Source: CAYRUD01 sp964427425 (GTDB lineage: Bacteria > Chlamydiota > Chlamydiia > Chlamydiales > FEN-1388). Taken from it: DNA of 64,000 bases. Below are positions 45,872-55,461 of this stretch, piece by piece; position 1 is the stretch's first letter, and the number at the start of each line of letters is the position of its first letter. The stretch lies in assembly GCA_964427425.1 (NCBI GenBank), contig CAYRUD010000013.1:97220-161219 (forward strand), given 5' to 3'. The notes under the pieces were generated by a model. That model was not told the DNA's origin. It did no database searches and saw only the letters and a list, made by a program, of their open reading frames with translations. Made by a program: the position numbers and the translations under genes.

Positions 45872-48013
45872 TTAATTAATTTTCATGTTTCGCAAGCGCA
45901 ATGAGTTTATAATAACTGAAAGAGAACTCAAGCACATAGCAAGACTTGCAATCATCGGATTTAATAAGATGCCTGTGAATGGATACAAAGCTCCAGCGGC
46001 CGCTATTATCCCTAAACAATTATAGATAAATGCGAAAAATAGATTCTGCCTTACATTTTGCATGACATGGCGGCTTAGTCTCATTGCTCGATGAAGACCT
46101 AAGAGATCACCTTTCACCAATGTTACACTAGCGCTTTCGATGGCCACATCAGTGCCTGTTCCCATTGCGACGCCAACATCGGCTATAGCTAATGCTGGAG
46201 CATCATTAATCCCATCTCCTGCCATTAATGTAATAAAACCGGTCTCTTTAAATCTCTGAATATATGCCAGTTTAGACCCAGGCGTACATTGAGCGTGATA
46301 TTCATCGATTGAGAGCTCTTTTGCAACTAATCGAGTAGGCGCCTCATTATCTCCCGAAAGGACCACCACACGTAATCCCATAGCATGTAAATCTTCAATT
46401 GCTGAGTAAGCTGTCTTCTTTATATTGTCTCGTAATGAGATCGCCCCAACTAATTGATCATCAATTGATATGAATACAGTCGATTGCCAATTTTCCGGAT
46501 TCTTTTGGATATCATCTATAACGACTCCTTTAACTCCCCGTTCTCTCAAAAAAGAAGCCTTTCCCACGAGTACGTTCGTGCCATGAATCTTTCCTTCTAC
46601 TCCCTCACCTGCGATTGAACAAAAGTTTGAAACAGCGTGAAGAGGAAGAGACAACTCCCTTGCCCTTTGAACGATTGCGTGAGCTAGGGGATGCTCACTC
46701 ATAGACTCTAATGATGCAGCACTTCTCAAGACATCTTGATCATTAAAGCCATTATACGCTTCGATCTTTGATACTTGTGGCTTTCCCTCAGTGAGAGTCC
46801 CTGTCTTATCAACAATAATGATATCGACCTTTTCCAGTTTTTCTAATGCCTCTGCATTCTTGAATAAAAGACCCATCTCAGCCCCTCGCCCAATACCAAC
46901 CATGATCGACATAGGAGTTGCAAGGCCAAGAGCACAAGGACAGGCAATAATAAGAACTGAAAGACTGGCAAGAAATGCAAAGGAAAGTCGCGGCTCAGGC
47001 CCAATAAGAGACCATGTCAAGAAAACAATAAGTGAGATTCCGATAACAATAGGCACAAAGATGCTAGAGACCTTATCAGCAATTCGCTGAATTGGCGCCT
47101 GGCTTCGTTGAGCATTCAAAACCATCTCAACAATACGAGATAAAACAGTGTCATTTCCTACCTTTAGGGCCTTCATCAAAAAGCTGCCTGCGGAATTCAG
47201 TGTTCCTCCAACAACTGAGTCCCCTTTCTTTTTCTCAGCAGGGAAAGACTCCCCTGTAAGCATAGACTCATCAACTGAACTTACACCGTCAATAATCACT
47301 CCGTCGACAGGCACCTTTTCTCCTGGGCGAATTCTAAGTATGTCTCCAACTTGTACCAGCTCAATTGGGATCTCTTGTTCAGTGCCATTTTTAACCAACC
47401 AAGCTGTCTTCGCTCCCTTATCAAGGAGTGAGCGTATAGCCGCACCAGTCTTTGATCGAGCTTTGATCTCTAATATCTGCCCTAAAAGGACTAAAGTGAT
47501 GATGACAGCCGCTGTCTCAAAATAAAGAGGAGCCTGACCATGAGTCTTAAAAGCGCGCGGCAATAGCTGAGGGAAGAAAAATGAGAATATACTAAAAAAG
47601 TATGCAGCTGCAGTTCCGAAAGCTATCAAAGAGAACATATTGAGACATCGATTTTTAATGGAAAGCCATCCACGTTCAAAAATCGGCTTCCCAGACCAGA
47701 GAACGACTGGCGTACTTAAAATGAATTGAAGCCATGCAGATGTCTCTAATTGTACAAACTCGTTTAAAAAAAACATCTCTGACATAACAAGGATGAGTAT
47801 CGGAATGGAAAGAGAAGCACCAACCTTGAGGCGAGCTATCATATCTTTTGACTCATCGCTCACATCATCTTCTACAACTCCCTGAGGCTCTAGATCCATA
47901 CCGCAAATAGGACAAAAGCCTGGTCCATCTTGCTGAATTTCTGGATGCATAGGGCATGTATAATATGAAGCCTTTTCATGAGAAGACTTAGTATGCATTG
48001 AGCATTGAGACAT
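45872..48013 (-). CDS. copA: Copper-type P1B ATPase
   Basis: The 713-residue protein begins with a Cys/His-rich heavy-metal-binding domain (YTCPMHPEIQQ and FCPICGMDLEP). About eight membrane helices follow, with the transport motif CPCALGLATP at C358-P-C360. The A-domain has TGES, the P-domain has DKTGTLT (D402) and the hinge has GDGINDAPAL; HP is present in the N-domain (EHPLA). This is a Cu+-type efflux pump. The ATG at 48013 is preferred over an upstream GTG at 48028. It lies next to the candidate effector pair and not far from the copper enzyme cyo, which may be coincidence. Confidence 0.92.
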   Translation of the reverse strand: MSQCSMHTKSSHEKASYYTCPMHPEIQQDGPGFCPICGMDLEPQGVVEDDVSDESKDMIARLKVGASLSIPILILVMSEMFFLNEFVQLETSAWLQFILSTPVVLWSGKPIFERGWLSIKNRCLNMFSLIAFGTAAAYFFSIFSFFFPQLLPRAFKTHGQAPLYFETAAVIITLVLLGQILEIKARSKTGAAIRSLLDKGAKTAWLVKNGTEQEIPIELVQVGDILRIRPGEKVPVDGVIIDGVSSVDESMLTGESFPAEKKKGDSVVGGTLNSAGSFLMKALKVGNDTVLSRIVEMVLNAQRSQAPIQRIADKVSSIFVPIVIGISLIVFLTWSLIGPEPRLSFAFLASLSVLIIACPCALGLATPMSIMVGIGRGAEMGLLFKNAEALEKLEKVDIIIVDKTGTLTEGKPQVSKIEAYNGFNDQDVLRSAASLESMSEHPLAHAIVQRARELSLPLHAVSNFCSIAGEGVEGKIHGTNVLVGKASFLRERGVKGVVIDDIQKNPENWQSTVFISIDDQLVGAISLRDNIKKTAYSAIEDLHAMGLRVVVLSGDNEAPTRLVAKELSIDEYHAQCTPGSKLAYIQRFKETGFITLMAGDGINDAPALAIADVGVAMGTGTDVAIESASVTLVKGDLLGLHRAMRLSRHVMQNVRQNLFFAFIYNCLGIIAAAGALYPFTGILLNPMIASLAMCLSSLSVIINSLRLRNMKIN

Positions 48014-48197
48014 CGATGATATTACCACTTTATACGTGAGAGTCTTTTAATAGGCTGATTGCAATGACCCTTTTAACATCATTTGATAACTAATGACAAA
48101 TTCATTGTTAGTCTAATTAACAGAACCCTCCATTGACAGAATAAATTTTAAAATATACATGGAAAGATAGAGCGAAGATTTGAGCGGAGAATCATGC

Positions 48198-49343
48198 ATG
48201 AGTATTGACATAAGATCTCAACAAGCTATTCAGAACTGGGCAGCAGAAAATAAAGAAGAGACTAAACGCATAGGTATTCTTAAACTTGCTGGGTCAAGCA
48301 CTGATAGACATATTGAGTATGTGCACTTTAAGGATATCTCATTTCTGGAAAAAATCTGGATTTCATTCCAATCATTTTTCCAATTCGGTAATTACAGTCT
48401 TAAATCAGTTGCTAGGTTCATTGACTCAAACCTAGAACATCTCTCTCTTGATAACTCATCGATCCAACTTTTGAATCTAAAAATACACAAACATAATGCA
48501 AGCAAGCTGTTCAAAATTCAGGAAATCAGCCATCTCGGCAAACAGAATATTCATAGAAATATTCGCCAAACACAGGATTTAGAAGATAGCTCCTTGCCAA
48601 CCCCTCAAAATCCCATTAAGAGACTCAACGACCGTGCAAAGTCTCAAGAAGGCCTTCCTCAGTCGGCTGCATCAAAGAAACTACCTTACGATCTTGCCGA
48701 AGAGGTCAACAAAGCTCAGACTCACGAACAAAAAGCTGAGGCCGTATTCAAACATCATAACATAGATTCTCAATGGGGTGGAATGTGGAGATTCTTCATA
48801 GTTGGACACCCTGACACCTCTGCAAGCATCCGTGGAGGATATGAGGATGCCAGAAGAATGTGGAAAGTCTTTCTCAATCCAACACGTGAAAACTTTTATA
48901 TTGTTCTTCATAGAGTTATCGAGGCTGCCAAAAAGGAAGGAATCTCCTTCGATGCTAAAATAGCTTGTGATGTTGAAAGGAAATCAGGTCATAAAGTCCC
49001 TGATGACCCATGCGAGCCAAAGCTCCTCCTTTATGTAGTAGCAGAAGAGCCGAAAGAAGCTGCAGAAAAGCTAAAAAAAGTTATCGGCATGCTCGAGAGA
49101 GAATTCTCGAAAGAAGAGATGTCTTCTCTTGCACATGACGTAGGAAAAAGACAGCGAGATCATGAAGTTGTTGATCAGTGGGGACCCTCTTTTACAAAAA
49201 AACATACGAACCTGATCTTCTACTCTCAGGGCGGTTTCACTGAATCAGGACGAAACGTGTATCTAAAACAAGGTAGGATCAATGAGAAATTTGAAGGCGA
49301 AAATTACTATCTCTATAAAGGAACCAGTGATCCTCTAGATTAG
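48198..49343 (+). CDS. Candidate secreted effector A (shared N-terminal domain, HopA1-like C-terminus)
   Basis: Residues ~1-105 share about 40% identity with the N-terminus of the next gene: common pieces are W-A-x-EN, GIL, IEYV, WISF, SFF and SLKS. A charged linker (~105-175) follows. The C-terminal ~200 residues contain MWRFFIVGHPDTSASI, VFLNPTRENFY, GISFDAKIA and PKLLLYVV, in an order similar to HopA1 effectors and the phosphothreonine-lyase domain of LanL-type synthetases. That likeness is by eye. ATG 48198 has GCGGAGA upstream; the frame opens at a TTG 18 bp earlier. No signal peptide is seen. Confidence 0.65.
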   Translation: MSIDIRSQQAIQNWAAENKEETKRIGILKLAGSSTDRHIEYVHFKDISFLEKIWISFQSFFQFGNYSLKSVARFIDSNLEHLSLDNSSIQLLNLKIHKHNASKLFKIQEISHLGKQNIHRNIRQTQDLEDSSLPTPQNPIKRLNDRAKSQEGLPQSAASKKLPYDLAEEVNKAQTHEQKAEAVFKHHNIDSQWGGMWRFFIVGHPDTSASIRGGYEDARRMWKVFLNPTRENFYIVLHRVIEAAKKEGISFDAKIACDVERKSGHKVPDDPCEPKLLLYVVAEEPKEAAEKLKKVIGMLEREFSKEEMSSLAHDVGKRQRDHEVVDQWGPSFTKKHTNLIFYSQGGFTESGRNVYLKQGRINEKFEGENYYLYKGTSDPLD

Positions 49344-49580
49344 CCTTTAACCCCTTCTTAAGAAAAGAGACAATTTTAGAGCCTTCTAGCGGTATCAAAA
49401 GAGCAATAGAAGACTCTCCAATATTTCTTCTCTAATATAGCTTTAATTGCTCTGTAATTAATCCTCAGAAAAAAGGATTAATAACCTTAACTATTAAACA
49501 AGCTCTTTCAAACCCAACTTTGACAAATAAACTTTTAAGGTTTACAACCCAATTTTTGCGATTCAATGTGAGAGGATGTG

Positions 49581-52256
49581 ATGGACGTAAAATCCAAAAA
49601 ATCAATTGAAACATGGGCGAAAGAGAACCAATCAAGCGGCCCTAAGAAAGGGATACTGCGGCTAATAGGTCATGGAGAAGAAAGAGAGATCGAGTATGTG
49701 CGATTCAATGATCTCCATCTGATCAAGAGAGCTTGGATTTCATTTCTCTCCTTCTTCGAGCTCGGAGGTACTAGCCTTAAATCTATAACATCTTTCATTA
49801 GCGAACAACAAGTGCAGCTAGATAAGAGTACAACAGATCTCTTAATTGCAAAAATTTCCACCTATAATAAGAAGAAAATTCATCAACTCTTCAAAACAAA
49901 TATCCCGGAAGAAATCAAAGCGAGCATAAACAGACTTGCTACCCAAAACTTCTCACAAAATATCCCTCATAGCACATCTGGTAGGTTCAACCGATCAAAA
50001 ATTACAGCATTCAATAACGAAAAAGCTCAAGAATTTACTGAAGCAGATATTCCAGATACGCTCTCAGCTGAGGATGTATTTTCCCAAAAGCCGCTCTCCT
50101 CAAACGACAGTGATCGTGTATCACATGCAACACAACGTCTCATCACGTTCGCGAAAGAAAAGTTGATCGCTCATCATAAAATCACGAAAGAGCGAGATCC
50201 TAAGAAGAAGAAAGATCTCATTAATAAGCAATTTGAAGCTGATTTTGCTCACAAGGTTGCCCATACAAAAGTGATGTTACAAGAGGGGCAAACAGAGCCA
50301 ACAGATGAAGAAATCGCGGCATGTTATAATATGAGTGTACACGAGGTACGTGCCCAGCGAATAGCCGATCAATTTGCAAAATTATGTATAGAGAAACATG
50401 GAAAGAGCCTTCACTCAGTTGAACAAATCAAATCGCTTGATATTACATTCACCGCTGAAGAGATAGCCACCAAACTAGGCATAGATACCGCGACACTCAA
50501 TGAGTGGCTTAATAAGGCTGAAGAGTTCAATGAATATTGCCAAGAGTTTACGGCACTTGCTACATGGTTTGATAAAACTGTGTATCAGATGGCTCAAAAA
50601 GTCAGCATTCAGCCTAATGAAGTAAAATCTCATTTAGATAGGATCGAGAAACTTACTACATATATTCAGAATAATATCTCTTCTTTCTCAACACCTCTGA
50701 TAATTCTCAAACTCTACAATCTTCAAGAGCAGATAAAGTTTATTGAAGAAAATAAAAGCAAATTCAGAATCGAAAGAGGTAATCAAGCAAAGCAACTATT
50801 GGATGCAACAGAAGATCTCTTAGGGCAAACTATTGAAATGATGGAACTTCATCGACAAGGCTCTGTTTGGAAAATGATGCAATCCCAAACCACTCCCAAA
50901 GAGCTTCGTGAGAAAATCCAATCAAAAACTTGGGGAGTATCTACGTTTGATATTACTACCTCTAACTTCTATTCTATGTCAGTAAAGAACGATGAGCTCT
51001 CTACTCCAATTTCTAATCAAGATCTGGCCGACATAACGCTAAAGAACGCAAAAGCTCTTCTTGAAGAAGTACAAAAAGCTTCAAAAAAGCCAAAAGCCAT
51101 TCCAAACCTTCCTTCTAAAGAATTAAATAAATTCATTACAGAATCAAATGATAAAGTGAAAGCGTACGAAATCGCTGAGTCGAAGATAAAAAATGTGATC
51201 CGTAGGCAAGAGAGCCGTATAGAGCGGATGATGACAGGAGAGGCCATCGACATCCCCCTTTTCTTTCATGCAACCCCAAAAATGGATGTTATGTTCCAGG
51301 TTGCCGGATCTGGCATTCGTTACTCACACGCAACTTATAATGCGGCGTTCATGTCTACCTATCCTGGCATGCTTCGTTATGGCGGAACAATTATCGGCCT
51401 TGGAAGTCAGGCAGCTTTTTCAGCTGAATTAAGTACACATAGGCACGGAAAAAAAGTGTTAGAACCTGGAAATGATCCAGGATTCAATCATGGTGTACTT
51501 CGAGATAAGGATACTGAGCGATGGATTGGATTCTCAGATCAAGTCATTATCAACTCGAAGGCTGCTGAGGTAAAGCACTCATTTCTTCAAAAACTACAAA
51601 CGGAAATAGTGTCTATTGCAGGCAACTCATCCGAATCCATAGACCAATCCGCCCTCCACGAAGTTACAGAGCGCTTATTCTCTTGCCTACAAGAAAACAA
51701 GCTTACGTTTTCTCTAAGTAACGATGGGAAGAATTGGACACCCCTCTTTCTGAAAAGAGGCAAGTACGAAGAGCTCAGCAAAGATGCCTTATACGAGGCA
51801 TTAAACCAAACAAAGGGATATTTGCAATCGGAAGAAGCAAAAGCGATTTGCGAACTTCTTCTAAATAATGTCGATACGCTATGGAAAACAATTGGAGGAA
51901 ACAGCGAAGGTGACAAAGTCTCTATAGAAGGGTCGGCTCGCTTTCCACAATCAGTATACTTCATCGGTTTTGATGACGAGAAGGAGATATCTGACTATTT
52001 TGAAAATGATCACTCTTATCAAAATAGACGTTATAACAAAACGTCTAGTTCTATTTCTCAGATAAGAGAGGAAGCCAAGAAAAGATACACTGTTCAAGGA
52101 ATGGATAATGATCAAAAGAAAAGCCTGGAGGAAGATCTTGATTTATTCTGTGTTCCCTTAATGGAACAGATTGTCGAATTCGAATGCCTCTCACAGTCTA
52201 CAAAAGGCGCAGCGATTCTTAAGAAATGGTATACGGAAAATCAAGAACAGAACTAA
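49581..52256 (+). CDS. Candidate secreted effector B (shared N-terminal domain, HTH-like repeats, possible ART-like domain)
   Basis: Residues ~1-105 match those of the preceding gene. A low-complexity linker runs to ~200. Three similar helix-turn-helix-like segments follow at ~241, ~291 and ~333 (TDEEIAACYNMSVHEV, TAEEIATKLGIDTATL, TVYQMAQKVSIQPNEV). After a coiled region, residues ~555-665 hold FFHATPKMD, AAFMSTYPGMLRYGG and IGFSDQVII, reminiscent of ADP-ribosyltransferase folds (His, then STYP-type turn); I cannot place the catalytic Glu. A C-terminal helical part of ~200 residues closes it. GTG 49578 or ATG 49581 are possible starts; AGAGGA precedes. Confidence 0.65.
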   Translation: MDVKSKKSIETWAKENQSSGPKKGILRLIGHGEEREIEYVRFNDLHLIKRAWISFLSFFELGGTSLKSITSFISEQQVQLDKSTTDLLIAKISTYNKKKIHQLFKTNIPEEIKASINRLATQNFSQNIPHSTSGRFNRSKITAFNNEKAQEFTEADIPDTLSAEDVFSQKPLSSNDSDRVSHATQRLITFAKEKLIAHHKITKERDPKKKKDLINKQFEADFAHKVAHTKVMLQEGQTEPTDEEIAACYNMSVHEVRAQRIADQFAKLCIEKHGKSLHSVEQIKSLDITFTAEEIATKLGIDTATLNEWLNKAEEFNEYCQEFTALATWFDKTVYQMAQKVSIQPNEVKSHLDRIEKLTTYIQNNISSFSTPLIILKLYNLQEQIKFIEENKSKFRIERGNQAKQLLDATEDLLGQTIEMMELHRQGSVWKMMQSQTTPKELREKIQSKTWGVSTFDITTSNFYSMSVKNDELSTPISNQDLADITLKNAKALLEEVQKASKKPKAIPNLPSKELNKFITESNDKVKAYEIAESKIKNVIRRQESRIERMMTGEAIDIPLFFHATPKMDVMFQVAGSGIRYSHATYNAAFMSTYPGMLRYGGTIIGLGSQAAFSAELSTHRHGKKVLEPGNDPGFNHGVLRDKDTERWIGFSDQVIINSKAAEVKHSFLQKLQTEIVSIAGNSSESIDQSALHEVTERLFSCLQENKLTFSLSNDGKNWTPLFLKRGKYEELSKDALYEALNQTKGYLQSEEAKAICELLLNNVDTLWKTIGGNSEGDKVSIEGSARFPQSVYFIGFDDEKEISDYFENDHSYQNRRYNKTSSSISQIREEAKKRYTVQGMDNDQKKSLEEDLDLFCVPLMEQIVEFECLSQSTKGAAILKKWYTENQEQN

Positions 52257-52284
52257 AAAACTGTGATGCAAATTCACTCAGTAC

Positions 52285-52314
52285 TATAGCCCTGACATGA
52301 AACCCAGGGCTATA
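52285..52314 (+). terminator. Stem-loop between effector B and cyoA
   Basis: TATAGCCCTG (52285-52294) pairs perfectly with CAGGGCTATA (52305-52314) across a 10-nt loop. It starts 28 bp after the stop codon. The 3' flank is only modestly T-rich. Confidence 0.6.
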
Positions 52315-52539
52315 AGACTCCTTTCATATCTTAAATTAAATACAGTTCGTACTCATTGCCAAACAGCGAAAAAACCGCATTAAGAAAGTATCAATTTTAT
52401 AGTGGACAACAGCAGAAGCTTCATGATAAAGCTTTTGTTTTAAAGAGCGAGTCAAAACCCTCTTTAAACTGTGATAGAGAGCATCGTTGTGGTACGCGTC
52501 TTAAATAAATATCCTTAAAGCAATCATAAGCTGTTGAAG

Positions 52540-53433
52540 ATGAGTAAAAAAGCTAAATTAATCCTCTCTGTTCTTTTCTTCCTTGTTGCAGCTCTTGCAT
52601 TCATGGTCTATTTAGGCGCGGGAGGCTACATACTATTAGATCCTAAAGGAGAAATAGGACTGAAGGAGAAAGATCTGTTGATCACGGCTTTTCTCCTCAT
52701 GATGATTGTCGTTATCCCCGTTTTTGCACTCACCGCTAGGATAGCTTGGAAGTACCAAGCAAGCAATGAGAAGGCAAGATATGAGCCTGAATGGGATAAT
52801 AATGTCTGGCTTGAAGTTGTTTGGTGGGGAATTCCCTTTATCATTATCGCGATACTGAGCGTAATCACCTGGAGAAGCTGCCACGATCTCGACCCATTTA
52901 AGCCTATCGAGACAGGTAAAAAACCACTTACTATCCAAGTCGTAGCCCTTCAGTGGAAGTGGCTCTTCATCTATCCTGAGCAGAGGATTGCCAGCCTCAA
53001 TTTAGTACAATTTCCTGAGAATACACCAATCCATTTTGAGATCACGTCTGATGCGCCAATGAATTCATTTTGGATACCTCAGCTTGGCGGTCAAATCTAT
53101 GCAATGCCCGCGATGAAAACACAGCTTCATCTCATCGCGAATGAAAAAGGAACATTCAGAGGATTATCAGCTAATTTTAGCGGCGAAGGGTTTTCAAAGA
53201 TGATCTTTACTGCTAAGGCGACATCACAAGAAGAATTTGATCAGTGGGTTCAAGAGGCAAAAAAGAGCGGCACCCCCCTTGAGCAAGAGGCTTATACCGT
53301 TCTTGCAAAGCCTAGCATGGACAATCCTCACGCAACCTACTTCTTAAAAGATCCGGGTCTTTTCGATTGGGTTATTATTAAGTATATGCTCCCAGTCCCT
53401 GATATCCGTGGATGCAAAGTGTGGATCGAATAA
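52540..53433 (+). CDS. cyoA: Cytochrome bo-type quinol oxidase subunit II
   Basis: Two membrane helices (~residues 8-28 and ~45-65) lead into a cupredoxin-like domain with QWKWLFIYPEQ, APMNSFWIPQLGGQIYAM and ANFSGEGF. The CuA ligands of cytochrome c oxidases (two Cys and His) are absent, which marks a quinol oxidase. E. coli CyoA has a lipobox Cys; here there is none in the N-terminal helix. The ATG at 52540 is taken as start; an in-frame TTG lies 6 bp earlier. The five genes cyoA-E are in the canonical order and form an operon, with spacings from 1 to 51 bp. Confidence 0.93.
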   Translation: MSKKAKLILSVLFFLVAALAFMVYLGAGGYILLDPKGEIGLKEKDLLITAFLLMMIVVIPVFALTARIAWKYQASNEKARYEPEWDNNVWLEVVWWGIPFIIIAILSVITWRSCHDLDPFKPIETGKKPLTIQVVALQWKWLFIYPEQRIASLNLVQFPENTPIHFEITSDAPMNSFWIPQLGGQIYAMPAMKTQLHLIANEKGTFRGLSANFSGEGFSKMIFTAKATSQEEFDQWVQEAKKSGTPLEQEAYTVLAKPSMDNPHATYFLKDPGLFDWVIIKYMLPVPDIRGCKVWIE

Positions 53434-53484
53434 AGACAAGTCGTAACGCAACTATTAGCCATCGAAAGCAATTCAGGAAATGAT

Positions 53485-55443
53485 ATGTTTGGAAGATTAA
53501 CTCTCGATGCCTTCAAGCACGATCAAGTAGCCATGGGCGGTGTCCTTTCCATGGTTTTCGCAGGCATTGGAATTATTGCCCTTATAACCTACTTACAACG
53601 CTGGAAATGGCTTTGGAAAGAGTGGCTTACATCTCTCGATCCTAAGAAAATTGGAGCCATGTATATCATTGTCTCCACTACCATGCTCTTAAAAGGCGTT
53701 ATTGACGCAGGCATGTTGAGAGCTCAACAAGTTATGTCTGTAGGAGACTCATACGGCTACTTATCCGCTGATCACTTTCAGCAGGTCTTCTCTGCCCACG
53801 GCACTACGATGATCTTCTTTGTCGCCATGGGGTATTTATTCGGCCTTTTAAACCTCATTGTGCCACTCCAGATCGGTGCACGAGACGTCGCATTCCCCTT
53901 CCTCAACTCAGTAAGCTTTTGGCTTTTTGCTGCAGGGGCTCTTCTCGTGAATGTCTCATTGGCTATCGGAGAGTTCACTATCGCTGGATGGCTCGCCTAC
54001 CCCCCTCTTTCTGGAATTCAATACAGTCCTGGTGTTGGGGTCGACTACTGGCTATGGAGCATTCAGATATCTGGTATAGGAAGCCTTCTTTCAGGGATTA
54101 ACTTTATAGTGACTATCTTAAAGATGCGCTGCCCTGGCATGACACTTATGAAAATGCCCATCTTCGTCTGGTCAGCACTGACAAGCATGCTTCTCCTCAT
54201 CTGCGCGTTTCCTATTCTAACAGCAACCCTTGGCATGCTCTCACTCGATCGTCTCATGGGTATGCACTTCTTCACGCCTGAGCGTGGCGGAAACCCTATG
54301 ATATACGTAAACCTCATTTGGGCCTGGGGCCATCCTGAGGTATATATCCTGATACTTCCAATCTTCGGAATATTCTCTGAAGTTGTTGCAACGTTTTCTC
54401 ACAAGCGCCTCTTTGGCTATACCTCCATGGTGTACGCTCTTATCGCGATCGCCTTTTTCTCATTCGTCGTATGGCTCCACCATTTCTTCACAATGGGAGC
54501 TGGCGCTAATGTCAACGCGTTCTTCGGTATCATGACTATGATTATCGCCATACCGACAGGAGTGAAGATCTTCAACTGGCTCGTTACCATGTATCGAGGA
54601 AGGATCGTCTTTACAACACCTGTCCTTTGGTTTTTGGGATTTGTCTTCACCTTTACAATTGGTGGCATGACAGGAGTCCTCCTCTCTGTCCCTGCAGTTG
54701 ATTTTCAAGCTCACAATAGCCTCTTCTTAGTCGCTCACTTCCACAATCAAATTATCGGAGGTGTTGTCTTCGGCCTCTTTTCTGGCCTGGCTTTCTGGTT
54801 TCCAAAGTTTACTGGCTTTAAACTCAATGAGAGACTGGGTGTATGGGCATTTTGGTTCTGGATTGTTGGATTCATACTCGCTTTCGCACCATTGTATGTA
54901 CTCGGATTTATGGGCGCTACACGACGACTTGATCACTATGATGCAAGTCTCGGCTGGCAGCCGCTCTTTATCATTGCAGCTATTGGCGCTGTCATCATCG
55001 TAATTGGCGTACATCTCCAAGTCGCTCAAGTTATTGTAAGCTACCTTCAAAGAGACAAGCTTGCCGATACTACAGGCGATCCTTGGAACGGAAGAACACT
55101 TGAATGGGCTACAGCCTCACCTCCACCATTCTACAATTTTGCAATCACTCCACATGTCTCTGAAAGAGATGCCTTTTGGGATATGAAGCAAAAAGGAATA
55201 TCTCAGAGAGCTACCTCGAATTTCGAAGATATTCACATGCCTAAAAATAGCTCTATAGGGATATTTGTTGGCGTATTTAGCTTCCTCTTTGCCTTTGGGC
55301 TTATCTGGTACATGTTCTGGCTTGCATTAGTCGGATTACTCGGAATTATCGTCTCAGTAATTATCCGCCTTTCTGATGAAGAGACTGATTATTATGTATC
55401 CAAAGAAGATGTTCGAAAAATCGAGACTGAAAACCGCAATTGA
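53485..55443 (+). CDS. cyoB: Cytochrome bo-type quinol oxidase subunit I
   Basis: This catalytic subunit carries all metal ligands at positions one lower than in E. coli CyoB: H105 (low-spin haem), H283 with Y287 (WGHPEVYI, CuB and cross-linked Tyr), H332-H333 (WLHHFF, CuB), H418 (haem o) and H420 (low-spin haem) in VAHFHN. It oxidises ubiquinol, reduces oxygen to water and pumps protons. About fifteen membrane helices are expected. The 652-residue length is normal (E. coli 663). Confidence 0.96.
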   Translation: MFGRLTLDAFKHDQVAMGGVLSMVFAGIGIIALITYLQRWKWLWKEWLTSLDPKKIGAMYIIVSTTMLLKGVIDAGMLRAQQVMSVGDSYGYLSADHFQQVFSAHGTTMIFFVAMGYLFGLLNLIVPLQIGARDVAFPFLNSVSFWLFAAGALLVNVSLAIGEFTIAGWLAYPPLSGIQYSPGVGVDYWLWSIQISGIGSLLSGINFIVTILKMRCPGMTLMKMPIFVWSALTSMLLLICAFPILTATLGMLSLDRLMGMHFFTPERGGNPMIYVNLIWAWGHPEVYILILPIFGIFSEVVATFSHKRLFGYTSMVYALIAIAFFSFVVWLHHFFTMGAGANVNAFFGIMTMIIAIPTGVKIFNWLVTMYRGRIVFTTPVLWFLGFVFTFTIGGMTGVLLSVPAVDFQAHNSLFLVAHFHNQIIGGVVFGLFSGLAFWFPKFTGFKLNERLGVWAFWFWIVGFILAFAPLYVLGFMGATRRLDHYDASLGWQPLFIIAAIGAVIIVIGVHLQVAQVIVSYLQRDKLADTTGDPWNGRTLEWATASPPPFYNFAITPHVSERDAFWDMKQKGISQRATSNFEDIHMPKNSSIGIFVGVFSFLFAFGLIWYMFWLALVGLLGIIVSVIIRLSDEETDYYVSKEDVRKIETENRN

Positions 55444-55461
55444 GAAGAAGAGAGGATACAC

